NCBI GenBank assembly: GCA_021821565.1
Contig: JAKACI010000013.1
Location: forward strand, 1 to 14,211
Origin: a bacterium
GTDB taxonomy: Bacteria; SZUA-79; Acidulodesulfobacterales; Acidulodesulfobacteraceae
Reading direction: 5' to 3'
DNA: 14,211 nucleotides
This document shows, piece after piece, positions 1 through 6,859 of this stretch. The first letter of the stretch is position 1. The number at the start of each line of letters is the position of its first letter. The notes below the pieces were generated by a model. It made no database searches. It worked only from the letters and a program-made list of their open reading frames with translations, and was not told where the DNA came from. A program made the position numbers and the translations under genes.

Positions 1-48
1 TGCAATACATAAGAGGTTTATAATACTAAGGGCAAAAAAAGGGAGGAT

Positions 49-93
49 ATGCATGGTTTATTCATACTTTTAAATGTTTTCTCTATCGAATAA
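49..93 (+). other. 14-codon open frame with a strong ribosome binding site
   Basis: A purine-rich GGGAGGA (41-47) lies just before an ATG, which opens a frame of only 14 codons ending at TAA (91-93). The site is better than anything in front of the OLD-family gene that begins 72 bases downstream. It could be a leader peptide or the 5' stump of a gene cut by the rearrangement that brought the nuclease here. The spacing to the ATG is very short, and nothing shows that it is translated. Confidence 0.2.
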
Positions 94-164
94 TATAGGT
101 ATAAATATATTTAAATAAATTAAACTAATCTTAATGAGACTAGGACTTAAAAACTAACGCTACC

Positions 165-1736
165 ATGAAATACCGCGAAAGTCAACGCGACAAAGATCTG
201 AGTAATCGCTTTGCTAACGATTACGCCCACGCAATTTTGCGAAGAATTATTCTTAATGAGGGCATGCTTCGTGGGCTAAGCGGGTTGGATGTCACATTTA
301 ATTATCTCATTACCGCAATTGCAGGCAAGAACGGCGCTGGAAAGTCCACAATATTGGCTCTTGCTTGTTGTGCCTACCACAACAATAAGGATGGCTTTAA
401 ACTACCTAAGCGCAACAACACTTACTATACTTTTTCTGATTTCTTCATTCAGCATGCCGATGAGATTTCTCCAGAAGGCATCAAAATCCAATATTACATT
501 GCGTACGATAAATGGAGGAAATCTTCCTCGATGCCAACAGGTGCTGGTATAGGAATGCAACGACGAAGCAAAAAAAAAGGCGGAAAATGGAATAACTACG
601 ATGAGAGGGTCAATCGGAATGTGATTTTTTTGGGTATTGAAAGAATAGTTCCGCATAGCGAACGAAGCCAATCACGGTCATATTATCGCGCCTTTCATGA
701 TAGAGAATTAAGGGGATGGGAGGAAAAAGTCAAAGAAGATGTCGGATTTATTCTCGATCGTCAATACGATAAGTTTCGCTATGTTGAATATTCAAAATAT
801 AATCTTCCCATCGTTAAGGTTGGTAGTATAATCTATTCAGGCTTCAACATGGGAGCGGGCGAAAACACCCTGTTTGAGATATTCTCAACCATCCGTTCTT
901 GCGGGCAAGGCTCGTTGCTTGTTCTGGACGAGATTGAATTAGGGCTTCATGCAGAGGCGCAATTTAGACTCATTAAGCGACTTAAAGAAGTCTGTTATCA
1001 AACGCACACTCAAGTAATTTGCACAACCCACTCTAGAGAGATTTTTGATAGTCTGCCTCCTTACGCACGTATTTTTATAGAAAAAATTGGCGATAAAATT
1101 AAGATTACTGAAGGCATTTCGTCCGATTTAGCATTCGCCAAACTCGCCGCTACTAACAGCAGCAATGAAGTCGAGATTCTTGTTGAAGATGATATTGCAA
1201 AAGCCATTCTTACCTTGGCTTTGCCAATAGGAATACGTTCTCGAGTAGTAATAAATATAGCGGGGTCAGTGAATAGACTCACTCGCCGACTCGCAGATGC
1301 TTATGTTCAAGTCAAAACGCGTCCCTTCATGGCGATCTTTGATGGCGATCAGCGTAGTAAATCTAGTGAAAATATTAAATATGCAGAAACTATGGTAGAG
1401 TCGCATGGGGAAGACTTCCCTGCATGGTTAGATTCCCACATAGACTATTTGCCGGGAGATACTTGGCCAGAGGCTTGGCTTGTTAAGAATGCGATTGACC
1501 ATTGCATTCCGTCACTTGCACTTGATTTTGGTTGTACAGAGGATAATCTTAAAGAGATCATACAAAAAGGACTCAGAGCTGGCGGGCACAACGAGTTTTT
1601 CGAAATTGCAAAACAGCTTAACATTGAACAAGAAACATGTTTTCAACTGGTAGCTAATAATGTAATCAGAGCGTTATCAAAAGACTTTAAGCCGATAATT
1701 TCTCATGTTGAACTGGTTCTAAAAGATAATAATTAA
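165..1736 (+). CDS. OLD-family ATP-dependent nuclease (ABC-type ATPase with C-terminal TOPRIM)
   Basis: The 523-residue protein has an N-terminal SMC/RecF-like ATPase. Seen motifs are a Walker A GKNGAGKST at 54-62, a signature-like NMGAGEN at 228-234, Walker B LLVLDE at 251-256 and a switch histidine in TTHS at 287-290. A TOPRIM-like domain follows, with acidic residues in LVEDD (339-343, E341) and IFDGD (391-395), then LPGDTWPEAW at 429-438. This order matches OLD-family proteins, which include the Gabija GajA nuclease and phage P2 Old; known members are anti-phage or DNA-processing nucleases. No UvrD-like GajB partner follows, so a stand-alone (class 1) OLD fits better. The ATG is preceded by an in-frame TAG at 141 and has no clear ribosome binding site. 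Base composition and codon use (many GCC, CGC and GGC codons) differ from all neighbours, which suggests separate acquisition. The exact target is unknown. Confidence 0.85.
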   Translation: MKYRESQRDKDLSNRFANDYAHAILRRIILNEGMLRGLSGLDVTFNYLITAIAGKNGAGKSTILALACCAYHNNKDGFKLPKRNNTYYTFSDFFIQHADEISPEGIKIQYYIAYDKWRKSSSMPTGAGIGMQRRSKKKGGKWNNYDERVNRNVIFLGIERIVPHSERSQSRSYYRAFHDRELRGWEEKVKEDVGFILDRQYDKFRYVEYSKYNLPIVKVGSIIYSGFNMGAGENTLFEIFSTIRSCGQGSLLVLDEIELGLHAEAQFRLIKRLKEVCYQTHTQVICTTHSREIFDSLPPYARIFIEKIGDKIKITEGISSDLAFAKLAATNSSNEVEILVEDDIAKAILTLALPIGIRSRVVINIAGSVNRLTRRLADAYVQVKTRPFMAIFDGDQRSKSSENIKYAETMVESHGEDFPAWLDSHIDYLPGDTWPEAWLVKNAIDHCIPSLALDFGCTEDNLKEIIQKGLRAGGHNEFFEIAKQLNIEQETCFQLVANNVIRALSKDFKPIISHVELVLKDNN

Positions 1737-2005
1737 TTCATGCCAATTCTTCATTGCATTATCTTATTAGTCTTGAGTTCATGGTGCGTTTGGCAATCCT
1801 GTCTTTTGGAAAACAGGATAATATTGATAGGAATTATTTTGAAGAAAAATCCGTATTTATCAAATGAGTTTGTGGATTTTAGGGATATGATTGGTCCAAG
1901 ACATTGGTTAGTTATCTCGAAAAATCTAAAGTAGAACCCCTAATCCCGATTTAGAACTACATAATATACTAAAAAATAATAAAAAAACCCTTATAGTTTC
2001 TATGT
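1737..2005. other. Intergenic region between the OLD gene and the methyltransferase remnant
   Basis: About 270 bases with no convincing gene. A 64-codon plus-strand frame (1740-1934) opens three bases after the nuclease stop. It has no ribosome binding site, and its hydrophobic start shows no recognisable domain, so I do not call it a gene. An imperfect dyad, CCTGT(1798-1802)/ACAGG(1813-1817), is present but lacks a T-run. The right part (1960-1990) is very AT-rich. The junction between the OLD module and the older DNA must lie near here. Confidence 0.5.
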
Positions 2006-2278
2006 TTACGTGAATATACAAGCCGTGTAAGAATCAGGCAAAAACTGTTTATTAGAAATAAAACGAATAAATTTTTCTTTATCAAAAATAAGTGTTTTTG
2101 CAACTTCAAAAAAGAAATGTTTTTTTATTGTAGTATCAGACAGAAGAAGTTCAATTAATTTTACATCATTTTTTCTTGCTAACTCCTGAATCTGATTTTT
2201 TAGTAATACTTCATCATTAGAAACTAATCTTTCGTCTTTTTTTAATAACAGAGTAAGTTGTTTTAAAATATTTTGCAT
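2006..2278 (-). pseudogene. mod: Truncated type III restriction-modification methyltransferase (Mod), N-terminal domain only
   Basis: The 90-residue product reads like the N-terminal domain of type III Mod subunits (Pfam TypeIII_RM_meth). It starts with an ILKQLTLLLKKDERL-type helix, followed by LLKNQIQELARKND, LIELLLSD and then FDKEKFIRFISNK and FLPDSYTA. In full-length proteins, the catalytic and target-recognition domains follow the PDSYTA segment. Here the reading frame runs into four unrelated residues (CIFT) and stops. The enzyme therefore cannot methylate DNA, and no res (restriction) subunit is in the window. An AAGGT ribosome binding site precedes the ATG. The break lies at about 2006-2020, beside the compositionally distinct OLD nuclease region, so that module, or an event linked to it, probably removed the rest. 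The family assignment rests on recalled sequence similarity. Confidence 0.72.
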
Positions 2279-2348
2279 TATTTTTACCTTATTAATTTAT
2301 TTAATTCTAAAACCTCGTCTTTGCTTCTAATTTAATTTTATTAGATAT

Positions 2349-3119
2349 TTAGTTTAATTTATTTTTTTCTGAAAATAGCTGATTGATTAAATTAGCGCAA
2401 ATTGAAGTCCATATTTTTCCATCAGGAAAGTGAGGTTTTGTATCATGAGCTAATTGATTTCTTTGCATACAGATTAATCTTATTTTATCTTTGCTTAATT
2501 TTACTATTTCTTCATTAATCACAGGTTCTAAATTATTGTTGAAGCCAATGCTTTTTTGTTGTTCTGTATATGGTAATGGTATTCCTATATCTTCACCATT
2601 CTCATCTTTTAAGTTATTTAAATTAATTAATTTACTATGAACAGCACATTGTAATAAACAGCTAAGTCCGCAAGCAGGCGTTTTTGCTTTTTCCTGAATA
2701 TCATTATCTTCTTGACTTAACTTTTCATTATTATTATTTTTTTTAAATAATAACTCCATCTGTAATCCTAATGCGCTTTCTAATGTTATAAGAGCATGTT
2801 GTTTTGCTATCATATCAAAAGATCTATAGTAATATGAATAAATTAAAAGGTTTAAAACGGTCGTAAAATTATTTTGTATTATAATGGGAACATTGCTATT
2901 TAATTTGATATTTGTAACGTCATAATAATGTTTCTCGAGAACTTCTTTTTCTTTGCTTTTAAATAAAAGGGCACAATCTTTATCCTCTTTTAAAATATCT
3001 AAATTATTTATACCTTTGCTCTTTGCTAAAGAAGCAATAAAATTTTCATAATTCCTGTTGTTAAGTAAAAACTCATCATCTACCTTGCATATTTCATCGA
3101 GGTTTTTAAATGTTGTCAT
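2349..3119 (-). CDS. Uncharacterised protein with a HEPN-like RxxxxH motif
   Basis: A 256-residue protein, largely helical, soluble and rich in Lys and Asn. Near the C-terminus, RNQLAH (R220 to H225) sits in a helical context, DKIRLICMQ before it and WTSICANLINQLF after it. That is the arrangement of the Rx4-6H motif in HEPN domains, which are metal-independent RNases or nucleotide-binding modules common in toxin-antitoxin, abortive-infection and restriction loci. Residues 88-120 form a further hydrophobic helical stretch (LNLLIYSYYYRSF). The gene lies 70 bases upstream of the Mod remnant in the same direction, so both may be pieces of one former defence operon. The ribosome binding site (AGAAG) is weak. 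Only the motif supports the call; a structural, non-catalytic role is equally possible. Confidence 0.5.
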   Translation of the reverse strand: MTTFKNLDEICKVDDEFLLNNRNYENFIASLAKSKGINNLDILKEDKDCALLFKSKEKEVLEKHYYDVTNIKLNSNVPIIIQNNFTTVLNLLIYSYYYRSFDMIAKQHALITLESALGLQMELLFKKNNNNEKLSQEDNDIQEKAKTPACGLSCLLQCAVHSKLINLNNLKDENGEDIGIPLPYTEQQKSIGFNNNLEPVINEEIVKLSKDKIRLICMQRNQLAHDTKPHFPDGKIWTSICANLINQLFSEKNKLN

Positions 3120-3236
3120 ATCAATATCTTCTTTTTAAAAATCTTTAACGAATTATAATTTTATTGATTTTATATTTAGCGATGCTAAAAATTATCTTTA
3201 ATTATAATATGCTCTGTTTTTTGTCTTTTATTATTT

Positions 3237-3752
3237 TTAAAACCTCATCATCGCCTCTAACTTTATCCCGTTAAGCACGTAAACGAATACCGTCCCGACG
3301 TAAGCGCCGGTCTTTGCTATTACCCTGTATCCGTAATAATTAGCCGTTGCTTTGCCGTATTGCCTTGCCTGTTGGATAGTATTATTTATAACAGGTTTAA
3401 TACCGTTTGGCAAGTTATTCCACCCAGCCATATTGGTATTTTTAACTTCAGTTATATTGCCGGAACAAATTTTGTAATTTTCTATCGCCCAATATGCCGG
3501 TTTTGGAAAGCCCTGAGTTCTGCGGATTATGCTAATTAATTTACAGCCGGACATAGTCGCCGTTATCGGTATGGCGTCATAAGTATAAGCTCCGCTGGTA
3601 TAGGTATAAGGACTGCCGGAATTATACACTCGCATTGCGAGTTTATTAAAGTTAGAATCTGATTTATTGTAGGGAATGTTAAAAATGCCGAAAGCAAAAA
3701 CATTATTTGCAAAAAACAAAATAAGCGCAAAGACTAATAATATTTTTTTCAT
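3237..3752 (-). CDS. Predicted exported (periplasmic) protein of unknown function
   Basis: The 171-residue product begins with a clear Sec signal peptide: MKK, a hydrophobic core through residue 15, and a likely cleavage after NNVFA (A20). The mature part is about 151 residues, rich in Tyr, Asn, Thr and Gly, with exactly two cysteines (C70 and C96) that could form a disulfide in the periplasm. A mixed-polarity segment GYRVIAKTGAYVGTVFVYVLNG precedes the end. AAAGGT lies about 10 bases before the ATG. Its codons are richer in G and C (CCG, GGC, GCC) than the genes on either side, which suggests a different origin or constraint. It stands alone, with a 190-base upstream region containing a copy of the duplicated noncoding repeat. 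I do not recognise a family. Confidence 0.7.
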   Translation of the reverse strand: MKKILLVFALILFFANNVFAFGIFNIPYNKSDSNFNKLAMRVYNSGSPYTYTSGAYTYDAIPITATMSGCKLISIIRRTQGFPKPAYWAIENYKICSGNITEVKNTNMAGWNNLPNGIKPVINNTIQQARQYGKATANYYGYRVIAKTGAYVGTVFVYVLNGIKLEAMMRF

Positions 3753-3799
3753 AATTTTTATACCTTTTATCTTTATTCTTATTATTTTTAATTTATTCA

Positions 3800-3907
3800 G
3801 CTTAAAATACTCTGCTTTAAATATATAATTAATGGTTTCTATTGCCTTTTTAAATACGCTGTTTAAACGCTCTATAATGCGTTTTAAGGCGTGTTGTCTG
3901 TAAAGGC
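3800..3907 (-). repeat. Noncoding repeat copy A (upstream of the exported-protein gene)
   Basis: This segment aligns with 4287-4395. The core at 3845-3907 matches 4334-4395 at roughly four of five positions by hand alignment, with shared blocks CCTTTTTAAATA, GTTTAAACGCTCT, CGTTTTAA and TTGTCTG. A second shared block is TTAAAATA-TCTGCTT near 3801. The repeat lies between the gene at 3943-4272 and the exported-protein gene, so both copies occupy the same place: just upstream of a start codon on the minus strand. It could be a duplicated promoter/leader or a binding site. Copy A keeps a TATTTT -10-like hexamer (3804-3809, minus) but not the TTGACA of copy B. Confidence 0.7.
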
Positions 3908-3928
3908 TTATGATATAAGGCTTTACAG
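3898..3928. other. Strong stem-loop at the junction of repeat A
   Basis: CTGTAAAG (3898-3905) pairs with CTTTACAG (3921-3928), and CTTAT (3907-3911) pairs with ATAAG (3915-3919) around a GAT loop. One G/G mismatch separates the two stems. It lies 15 bases past the stop codon of the 109-residue gene. There is no clean T-run on either side, so it is not a textbook intrinsic terminator; it could be a processing or stabilising hairpin. The equivalent place in copy B is degenerate. Confidence 0.6.
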
Positions 3929-3942
3929 AGTGTTAATTTCGT

Positions 3943-4272
3943 TTAAAATTTTTTATAAGACTTTGATTTGCCGGTTCCCCAATCTGCATCTCTGATATAT
4001 AAAATTCCGTTTTCTATTTTTAGAAAATAATTAAATAATTTAGTATATGTTTTCTTTTGATTACTTTGATATTTTTTGATTAACGATACTAAAGTATTTT
4101 TGACGGCGTTATCTATACTTTTAATATCTCCCAGATAATTATCCATTTTTTTTAATGAATTTTTATTAGAATTAAAAAAATCGTTGATAATTAAGCATTG
4201 AACATTATTTATTATATATCTGAAATAATCATTTTTATATGATTTGATTTTATTTATGTTCTTATTTTTCAT
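3943..4272 (-). CDS. Small Lys/Asn-rich hypothetical protein
   Basis: A 109-residue basic protein with strong Lys, Asn and Ile bias. It has helical segments at about 10-35 and 50-90, a single cysteine in VQCLIINDFF, and a C-terminal IENGILYIRDADWGTGKSKSYKKF. The GTGKSK near the end resembles part of a P-loop but sits at the extreme C-terminus, so I give it no functional weight. A good promoter in repeat copy B ends about 19 bases before the ATG, giving a very short leader without a clear ribosome binding site. No family recognised. Flanked on both sides by copies of the noncoding repeat. Confidence 0.5.
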   Translation of the reverse strand: MKNKNINKIKSYKNDYFRYIINNVQCLIINDFFNSNKNSLKKMDNYLGDIKSIDNAVKNTLVSLIKKYQSNQKKTYTKLFNYFLKIENGILYIRDADWGTGKSKSYKKF

Positions 4273-4286
4273 TTTTAGTTTAACTC

Positions 4287-4395
4287 GTTTAAAATATCCT
4301 GCTTGAATTACACTGTCAATGTAATTTATATCACCTTTTTAAATATGCCGTTTAAACGCTCTGTCCCACGTTTTAATGCCTATTGTCTGCAAGGC
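4287..4395 (-). repeat. Noncoding repeat copy B (upstream of the 109-residue gene)
   Basis: Partner of 3800-3907. The core (4334-4395) shares CCTTTTTAAATA, GTTTAAACGCTCT, CGTTTTAA and TTGTCTG with copy A in the same order and spacing. It fills the gap between the 58-residue gene (stop at 4430) and the start at 4272. The two copies imply tandem duplication of a gene-plus-leader unit, or insertion of the same small element twice. Confidence 0.7.
4291..4319 (-). promoter_or_regulatory. Candidate sigma-70 promoter for the 109-residue gene
   Basis: On the minus strand a perfect TTGACA (plus 4314-4319) is followed after 17 bases by TATTTT (plus 4291-4296). Transcription would begin near 4284, about 12 bases before the ATG. 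The -35 lies inside a small dyad (ATTACA 4308-4313 / TGTAAT 4320-4325), a possible operator. Confidence 0.5.
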
Positions 4396-4429
4396 ATTGT
4401 TATATAAAGGTTTAAAAGCTATAATATTC

Positions 4430-4606
4430 TTATTTCGTGTAAACATTTAACCCGATTTTGATTTCCTCCTTGCCGGGCACTGATATATTGCCTTCCGTAG
4501 AAGCGATAATAGTTGACTTGCCGCTGCCGGACTTGCCGAATGTCTTGGAAAGGTCAACCTTGATTGTTAAAACATCGTCGTTAATGCTCATTTCAATATT
4601 TTTCAT
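4430..4606 (-). CDS. 58-residue conserved small protein with a GKSGSGKST segment
   Basis: The minus strand carries a 58-codon gene with GGAGG eight bases before its ATG. The product starts MKNIEMSINDDVLTIKVDLS, then has FGKSGSGKST (about 23-32), IIASTEGN and a C-terminal KIGLNVYTK. I recall small proteins of this pattern (a beta-rich start, then SxSGKS-x-IIAST-x-GN, ending IGLNVY) in many bacterial and phage genomes without an assigned function. The segment imitates a Walker A loop, but the protein is far too short for an NTPase fold, so nucleotide hydrolysis should not be inferred. Codons are richer in G and C than in neighbours. The apparent opposite-strand frame at 4458-4772 is a shadow of this gene and the next. 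Confidence 0.7.
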   Translation of the reverse strand: MKNIEMSINDDVLTIKVDLSKTFGKSGSGKSTIIASTEGNISVPGKEEIKIGLNVYTK

Positions 4607-4636
4607 TTATATGGCCTCCGTAAATTTATTTTTTAA

Positions 4637-4780
4637 TTATTTTATTTTAATATATTTATTTAATTTTTTCTTTGAAATATTAAAATGCGGAATAAGCATT
4701 AAATCTTTCTTGAAAGATTTTGCTTTATGCCGTCTTAAATCTTTTTTAACATATTTTTCTATTACTTTTTGAATATTCAT
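4637..4780 (-). CDS. 47-residue basic small protein
   Basis: The reading frame begins 12 bases after the stop of the upstream 65-residue gene. The product starts MNIQKVIEKYVKKDLRRHKA and ends in ISKKKLNKYIKIK; it is extremely rich in Lys and Arg and probably helical. There is no clear ribosome binding site, but the short distance would allow translational coupling. Its place behind the recombinase and the 65-residue gene suggests a DNA- or RNA-binding accessory, but that is inferred from charge and context only. Confidence 0.4.
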   Translation of the reverse strand: MNIQKVIEKYVKKDLRRHKAKSFKKDLMLIPHFNISKKKLNKYIKIK

Positions 4781-4792
4781 AATATTTTTAAA

Positions 4793-4990
4793 TTAATAAA
4801 TTTTTCTATAATGTTCTTTATATTCTTGAATCATTTCTTCCACGCCGGGACACATTTGTTTAAAAAATTTCTGCTCATCAAAATTAGACAGAATCAAAAT
4901 CTCTGAGATATTCGGTTTTCTGTTTTCCTTTTTGCAGGTTTCAAAAATCTCTTTTTCTATTCCTCTTGTTGATTTTTCTTTTTCGTCCAT
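4793..4990 (-). CDS. Small charged protein downstream of the recombinase
   Basis: 65 residues, mainly helical and charged, with a segment NISEILILSNFDEQKFFKQM (about 28-47) that could form a helix-turn-helix. It starts four bases after the stop of the tyrosine recombinase, so the two are surely co-transcribed. Small proteins next to recombinases are often directionality factors, but nothing in the sequence proves that. No family recognised. Confidence 0.5.
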   Translation of the reverse strand: MDEKEKSTRGIEKEIFETCKKENRKPNISEILILSNFDEQKFFKQMCPGVEEMIQEYKEHYRKIY

Positions 4991-4994
4991 TGTT

Positions 4995-5684
4995 TTACAT
5001 TCCTCCTATTAAATTCGCTTTATCTATCGCCTCCGCCATATCGGAGTTAGAATATTTAAGATATATCAGCGTATTACTAATATTGCTATGTCCTAAAAAG
5101 TTTTTCAATAACATTATATTCATACCTGAATCTAATAAATGAATTGCTCTGGTATGCCTAAAAGCATGCGGATGCGCTTTATCCAAATGAAAAGAGCCTA
5201 AAATAGCTTTAACGCTCTTTTTAATTATTACATCGATATTCTGCTGTGTCATAGGCTTGCAGGCCGGCTTTTTAGTTAAAATATAGTCCTCGTCCGACAG
5301 CTTATAATTTATCTTATTCATAAGGATTAAAGACATGAGCTTATCCGATATTTTTAAGAACCGGTAAATCCTATTTTTAGACCTTTGCTTTAATGTTAAC
5401 AGCTTAATCCTTAACGCCGACTGGTCTATATCGGCAAACCTGATGTTTCTGACCTCGTTTACTCTGCCGGCGGTTTCATATAATAAGAGAAAAAGCATTT
5501 TTATAAAAGGATCAGTCGCATTATTAACAAGACTTGCCATTTCCGGCAATGTAAAGTATTTAATATCTACATCGTCGTAATAGTTCTTTTTAGCCCTTAC
5601 CGGCGAAATCTCCGTCGTTTTTTTTGAAAGGCGGTTGCGACTGTCTGCTTTTTGTTCTTCGTAAATGATGATATCGTTAGACAT
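4995..5684 (-). CDS. Tyrosine recombinase/integrase, catalytic domain only
   Basis: A 229-residue member of the tyrosine recombinase family. Visible catalytic residues are R74 (in ETAGRVNEV), K99 (TLKQRSKNR beta-hairpin), H173-x-x-R176 (HPHAFRHTRA), H199 (FLGHSN) and the nucleophile Y208 (TLIYLKYS). All six expected positions are present, so the enzyme should be active in DNA strand exchange. It is shorter than phage integrases and XerC/D (about 300 residues or more): only some 40 polar residues precede the catalytic domain, so the usual helical core-binding domain is missing or reduced. It abuts the upstream gene (two bases apart) and is followed by two small genes. No tRNA or attachment site is visible beside it. 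Element integration/excision or multimer resolution are both possible. Confidence 0.9.
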   Translation of the reverse strand: MSNDIIIYEEQKADSRNRLSKKTTEISPVRAKKNYYDDVDIKYFTLPEMASLVNNATDPFIKMLFLLLYETAGRVNEVRNIRFADIDQSALRIKLLTLKQRSKNRIYRFLKISDKLMSLILMNKINYKLSDEDYILTKKPACKPMTQQNIDVIIKKSVKAILGSFHLDKAHPHAFRHTRAIHLLDSGMNIMLLKNFLGHSNISNTLIYLKYSNSDMAEAIDKANLIGGM

Positions 5685-5686
5685 AG

Positions 5687-6409
5687 TTATTTTTTAAACT
5701 CTTTTATTGAAAACTTATCTATAAAATCTAATGCCTTTTGTCCTTTTAAAATTTCATAATTCTTATTTTCAATTATTTCAGGATGCCAATAAGAATAACC
5801 GTTAAAAATAGATATATTTGTTATGCCATAAATTTTAACAATTTCTTTTATTAAGTTTTTTAAATCAGGTTTCCGTATCAGCATATCGTAATTCATCATT
5901 GCAATATGTTCCTCAAAAATCGGATGCTGTTGATAAAAACCTTTAGTTATAGCATCGTCAAAGCTCCTGTCAAATAAAGCTCTATAAACATCTAATAACC
6001 CTTCTATTCTTTCATTTATATTTAAGCTTTTATCTATTTTGTTATAACCTTCTCTTTTTAATTCTTCTCTTTCGTTATAGTCTAACGGAATATACTTTTG
6101 TTCATGTTTATTATCGTATTTATATATATATTTATAATAATAAACCATGTCTTCATTGCTTTCATAAAATCTATAATGGCAATTATCATTATATTTTGCG
6201 GTTATATCTGATATATCTATAACGACAATATCGCTTGTAGAACCCATAACCCATTCGTATAACTGAGCGACATAATGGGAATCGTCTATTTTGCCTATAA
6301 TTTGTCCCTGCCAGTCAATAATATCTTTGCCGTCTGTTTCTTTAAATCTATGAAACCATTTATTCAATAAAGTGTTCCAATTAACTTCTTTTTCGCTATT
6401 TTGACCCAT
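5687..6409 (-). CDS. Hypothetical protein just upstream of the recombinase
   Basis: About 240 residues with many Tyr, Ile, Asp and Lys. I do not recognise a domain. It has aromatic-rich stretches (YYYKYIYKYDNKHEQKYI) and a C-terminal IYGITNISIFNGYSYWHPEII; no membrane segment or signal peptide is seen. I chose the ATG at 6407-6409 rather than the GTG six bases earlier, because GGAGG lies seven bases before the ATG and only about one base before the GTG. The gene ends two bases before the recombinase starts, indicating one transcript. Its leader shares an ACGCCTCCGCTTTT block with the next gene upstream. Confidence 0.65.
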   Translation of the reverse strand: MGQNSEKEVNWNTLLNKWFHRFKETDGKDIIDWQGQIIGKIDDSHYVAQLYEWVMGSTSDIVVIDISDITAKYNDNCHYRFYESNEDMVYYYKYIYKYDNKHEQKYIPLDYNEREELKREGYNKIDKSLNINERIEGLLDVYRALFDRSFDDAITKGFYQQHPIFEEHIAMMNYDMLIRKPDLKNLIKEIVKIYGITNISIFNGYSYWHPEIIENKNYEILKGQKALDFIDKFSIKEFKK

Positions 6410-6435
6410 TTTCACGCCTCCGCTTTTGTATCTTT

Positions 6436-6840
6436 TTATTTATATATTTTTATACCAAACACGCCGGTTGTATAATGGCTACTGCCACCACAACCGTCAT
6501 TGCAGAATAGATATTTCATTTTTTCATCTTCGTAAAATTTTATATACTCTTCTTTAGTTATTTCGTTGTTAATAAATTTTTTAAGCATATCTATTTCGGT
6601 GGAAAATATTTTATGTTTATTATTCATTTCGTCTGCCGTGCCTGTTTTTATCCTGTAATCAATATATTCTTTTTTTGATATAATGCCGTCTTTAAAAGCT
6701 ATAAACATATCATTTGGCGATTTAGATTCGGCTAAAACATGCTTTTTATAGATTTTTTTATCAAATTTAGTCGCTAATATAAATAAAATAATTAAAAATA
6801 ATAAAAAACATATAATCAATAATAATGCGTATACATTCAT
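6436..6840 (-). CDS. Membrane-anchored protein with two SHOCT-like segments
   Basis: 134 residues. Residues 4-24 form one hydrophobic membrane segment. The rest should face the cytoplasm, and has two short copies of a SHOCT-like helical motif: MFIAFKDGIISKKEYIDYR (45-63) and MLKKFINNEITKEEYIKFYE (85-104), each of the type 'hydrophobic helix, G/N-x-I-(S/T)-K-x-E-Y'. Such motifs occur at the ends of many membrane and phage proteins and are thought to mediate oligomerisation. The tail holds C113 and C117 in CNDGCGGSSHY. GGAGG lies ten bases before the ATG. It is grouped with two other small membrane proteins, which suggests a shared envelope role that I cannot name. Confidence 0.6.
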   Translation of the reverse strand: MNVYALLLIICFLLFLIILFILATKFDKKIYKKHVLAESKSPNDMFIAFKDGIISKKEYIDYRIKTGTADEMNNKHKIFSTEIDMLKKFINNEITKEEYIKFYEDEKMKYLFCNDGCGGSSHYTTGVFGIKIYK

Positions 6841-6859
6841 TTTAATTACGCCTCCGCTT

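Noticed and set aside
1740..1934. 64-codon plus-strand frame right after the OLD nuclease
   Set aside because: No ribosome binding site, no recognisable domain and unusual composition; probably chance or a decayed fragment.
1960..2005. Intrinsic terminator after the Mod remnant (ATAG-AAA-CTAT followed by T-rich sequence on the minus strand)
   Set aside because: Only a four-base AT-rich stem; too weak to call.
165..2005. Gabija system (GajAB)
   Set aside because: Only a GajA/OLD-like protein is seen; no UvrD-type helicase gene lies next to it within the window.
3943..3970. GTGKSK at the C-terminus of the 109-residue protein as a P-loop
   Set aside because: It is too close to the C-terminus and lacks the remaining Walker features.
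4458..4772. 104-codon plus-strand frame
   Set aside because: Its first half mirrors the 58-residue minus-strand gene, which has a GGAGG site and recognisable conserved motifs; the rest is low-complexity AT-rich sequence.
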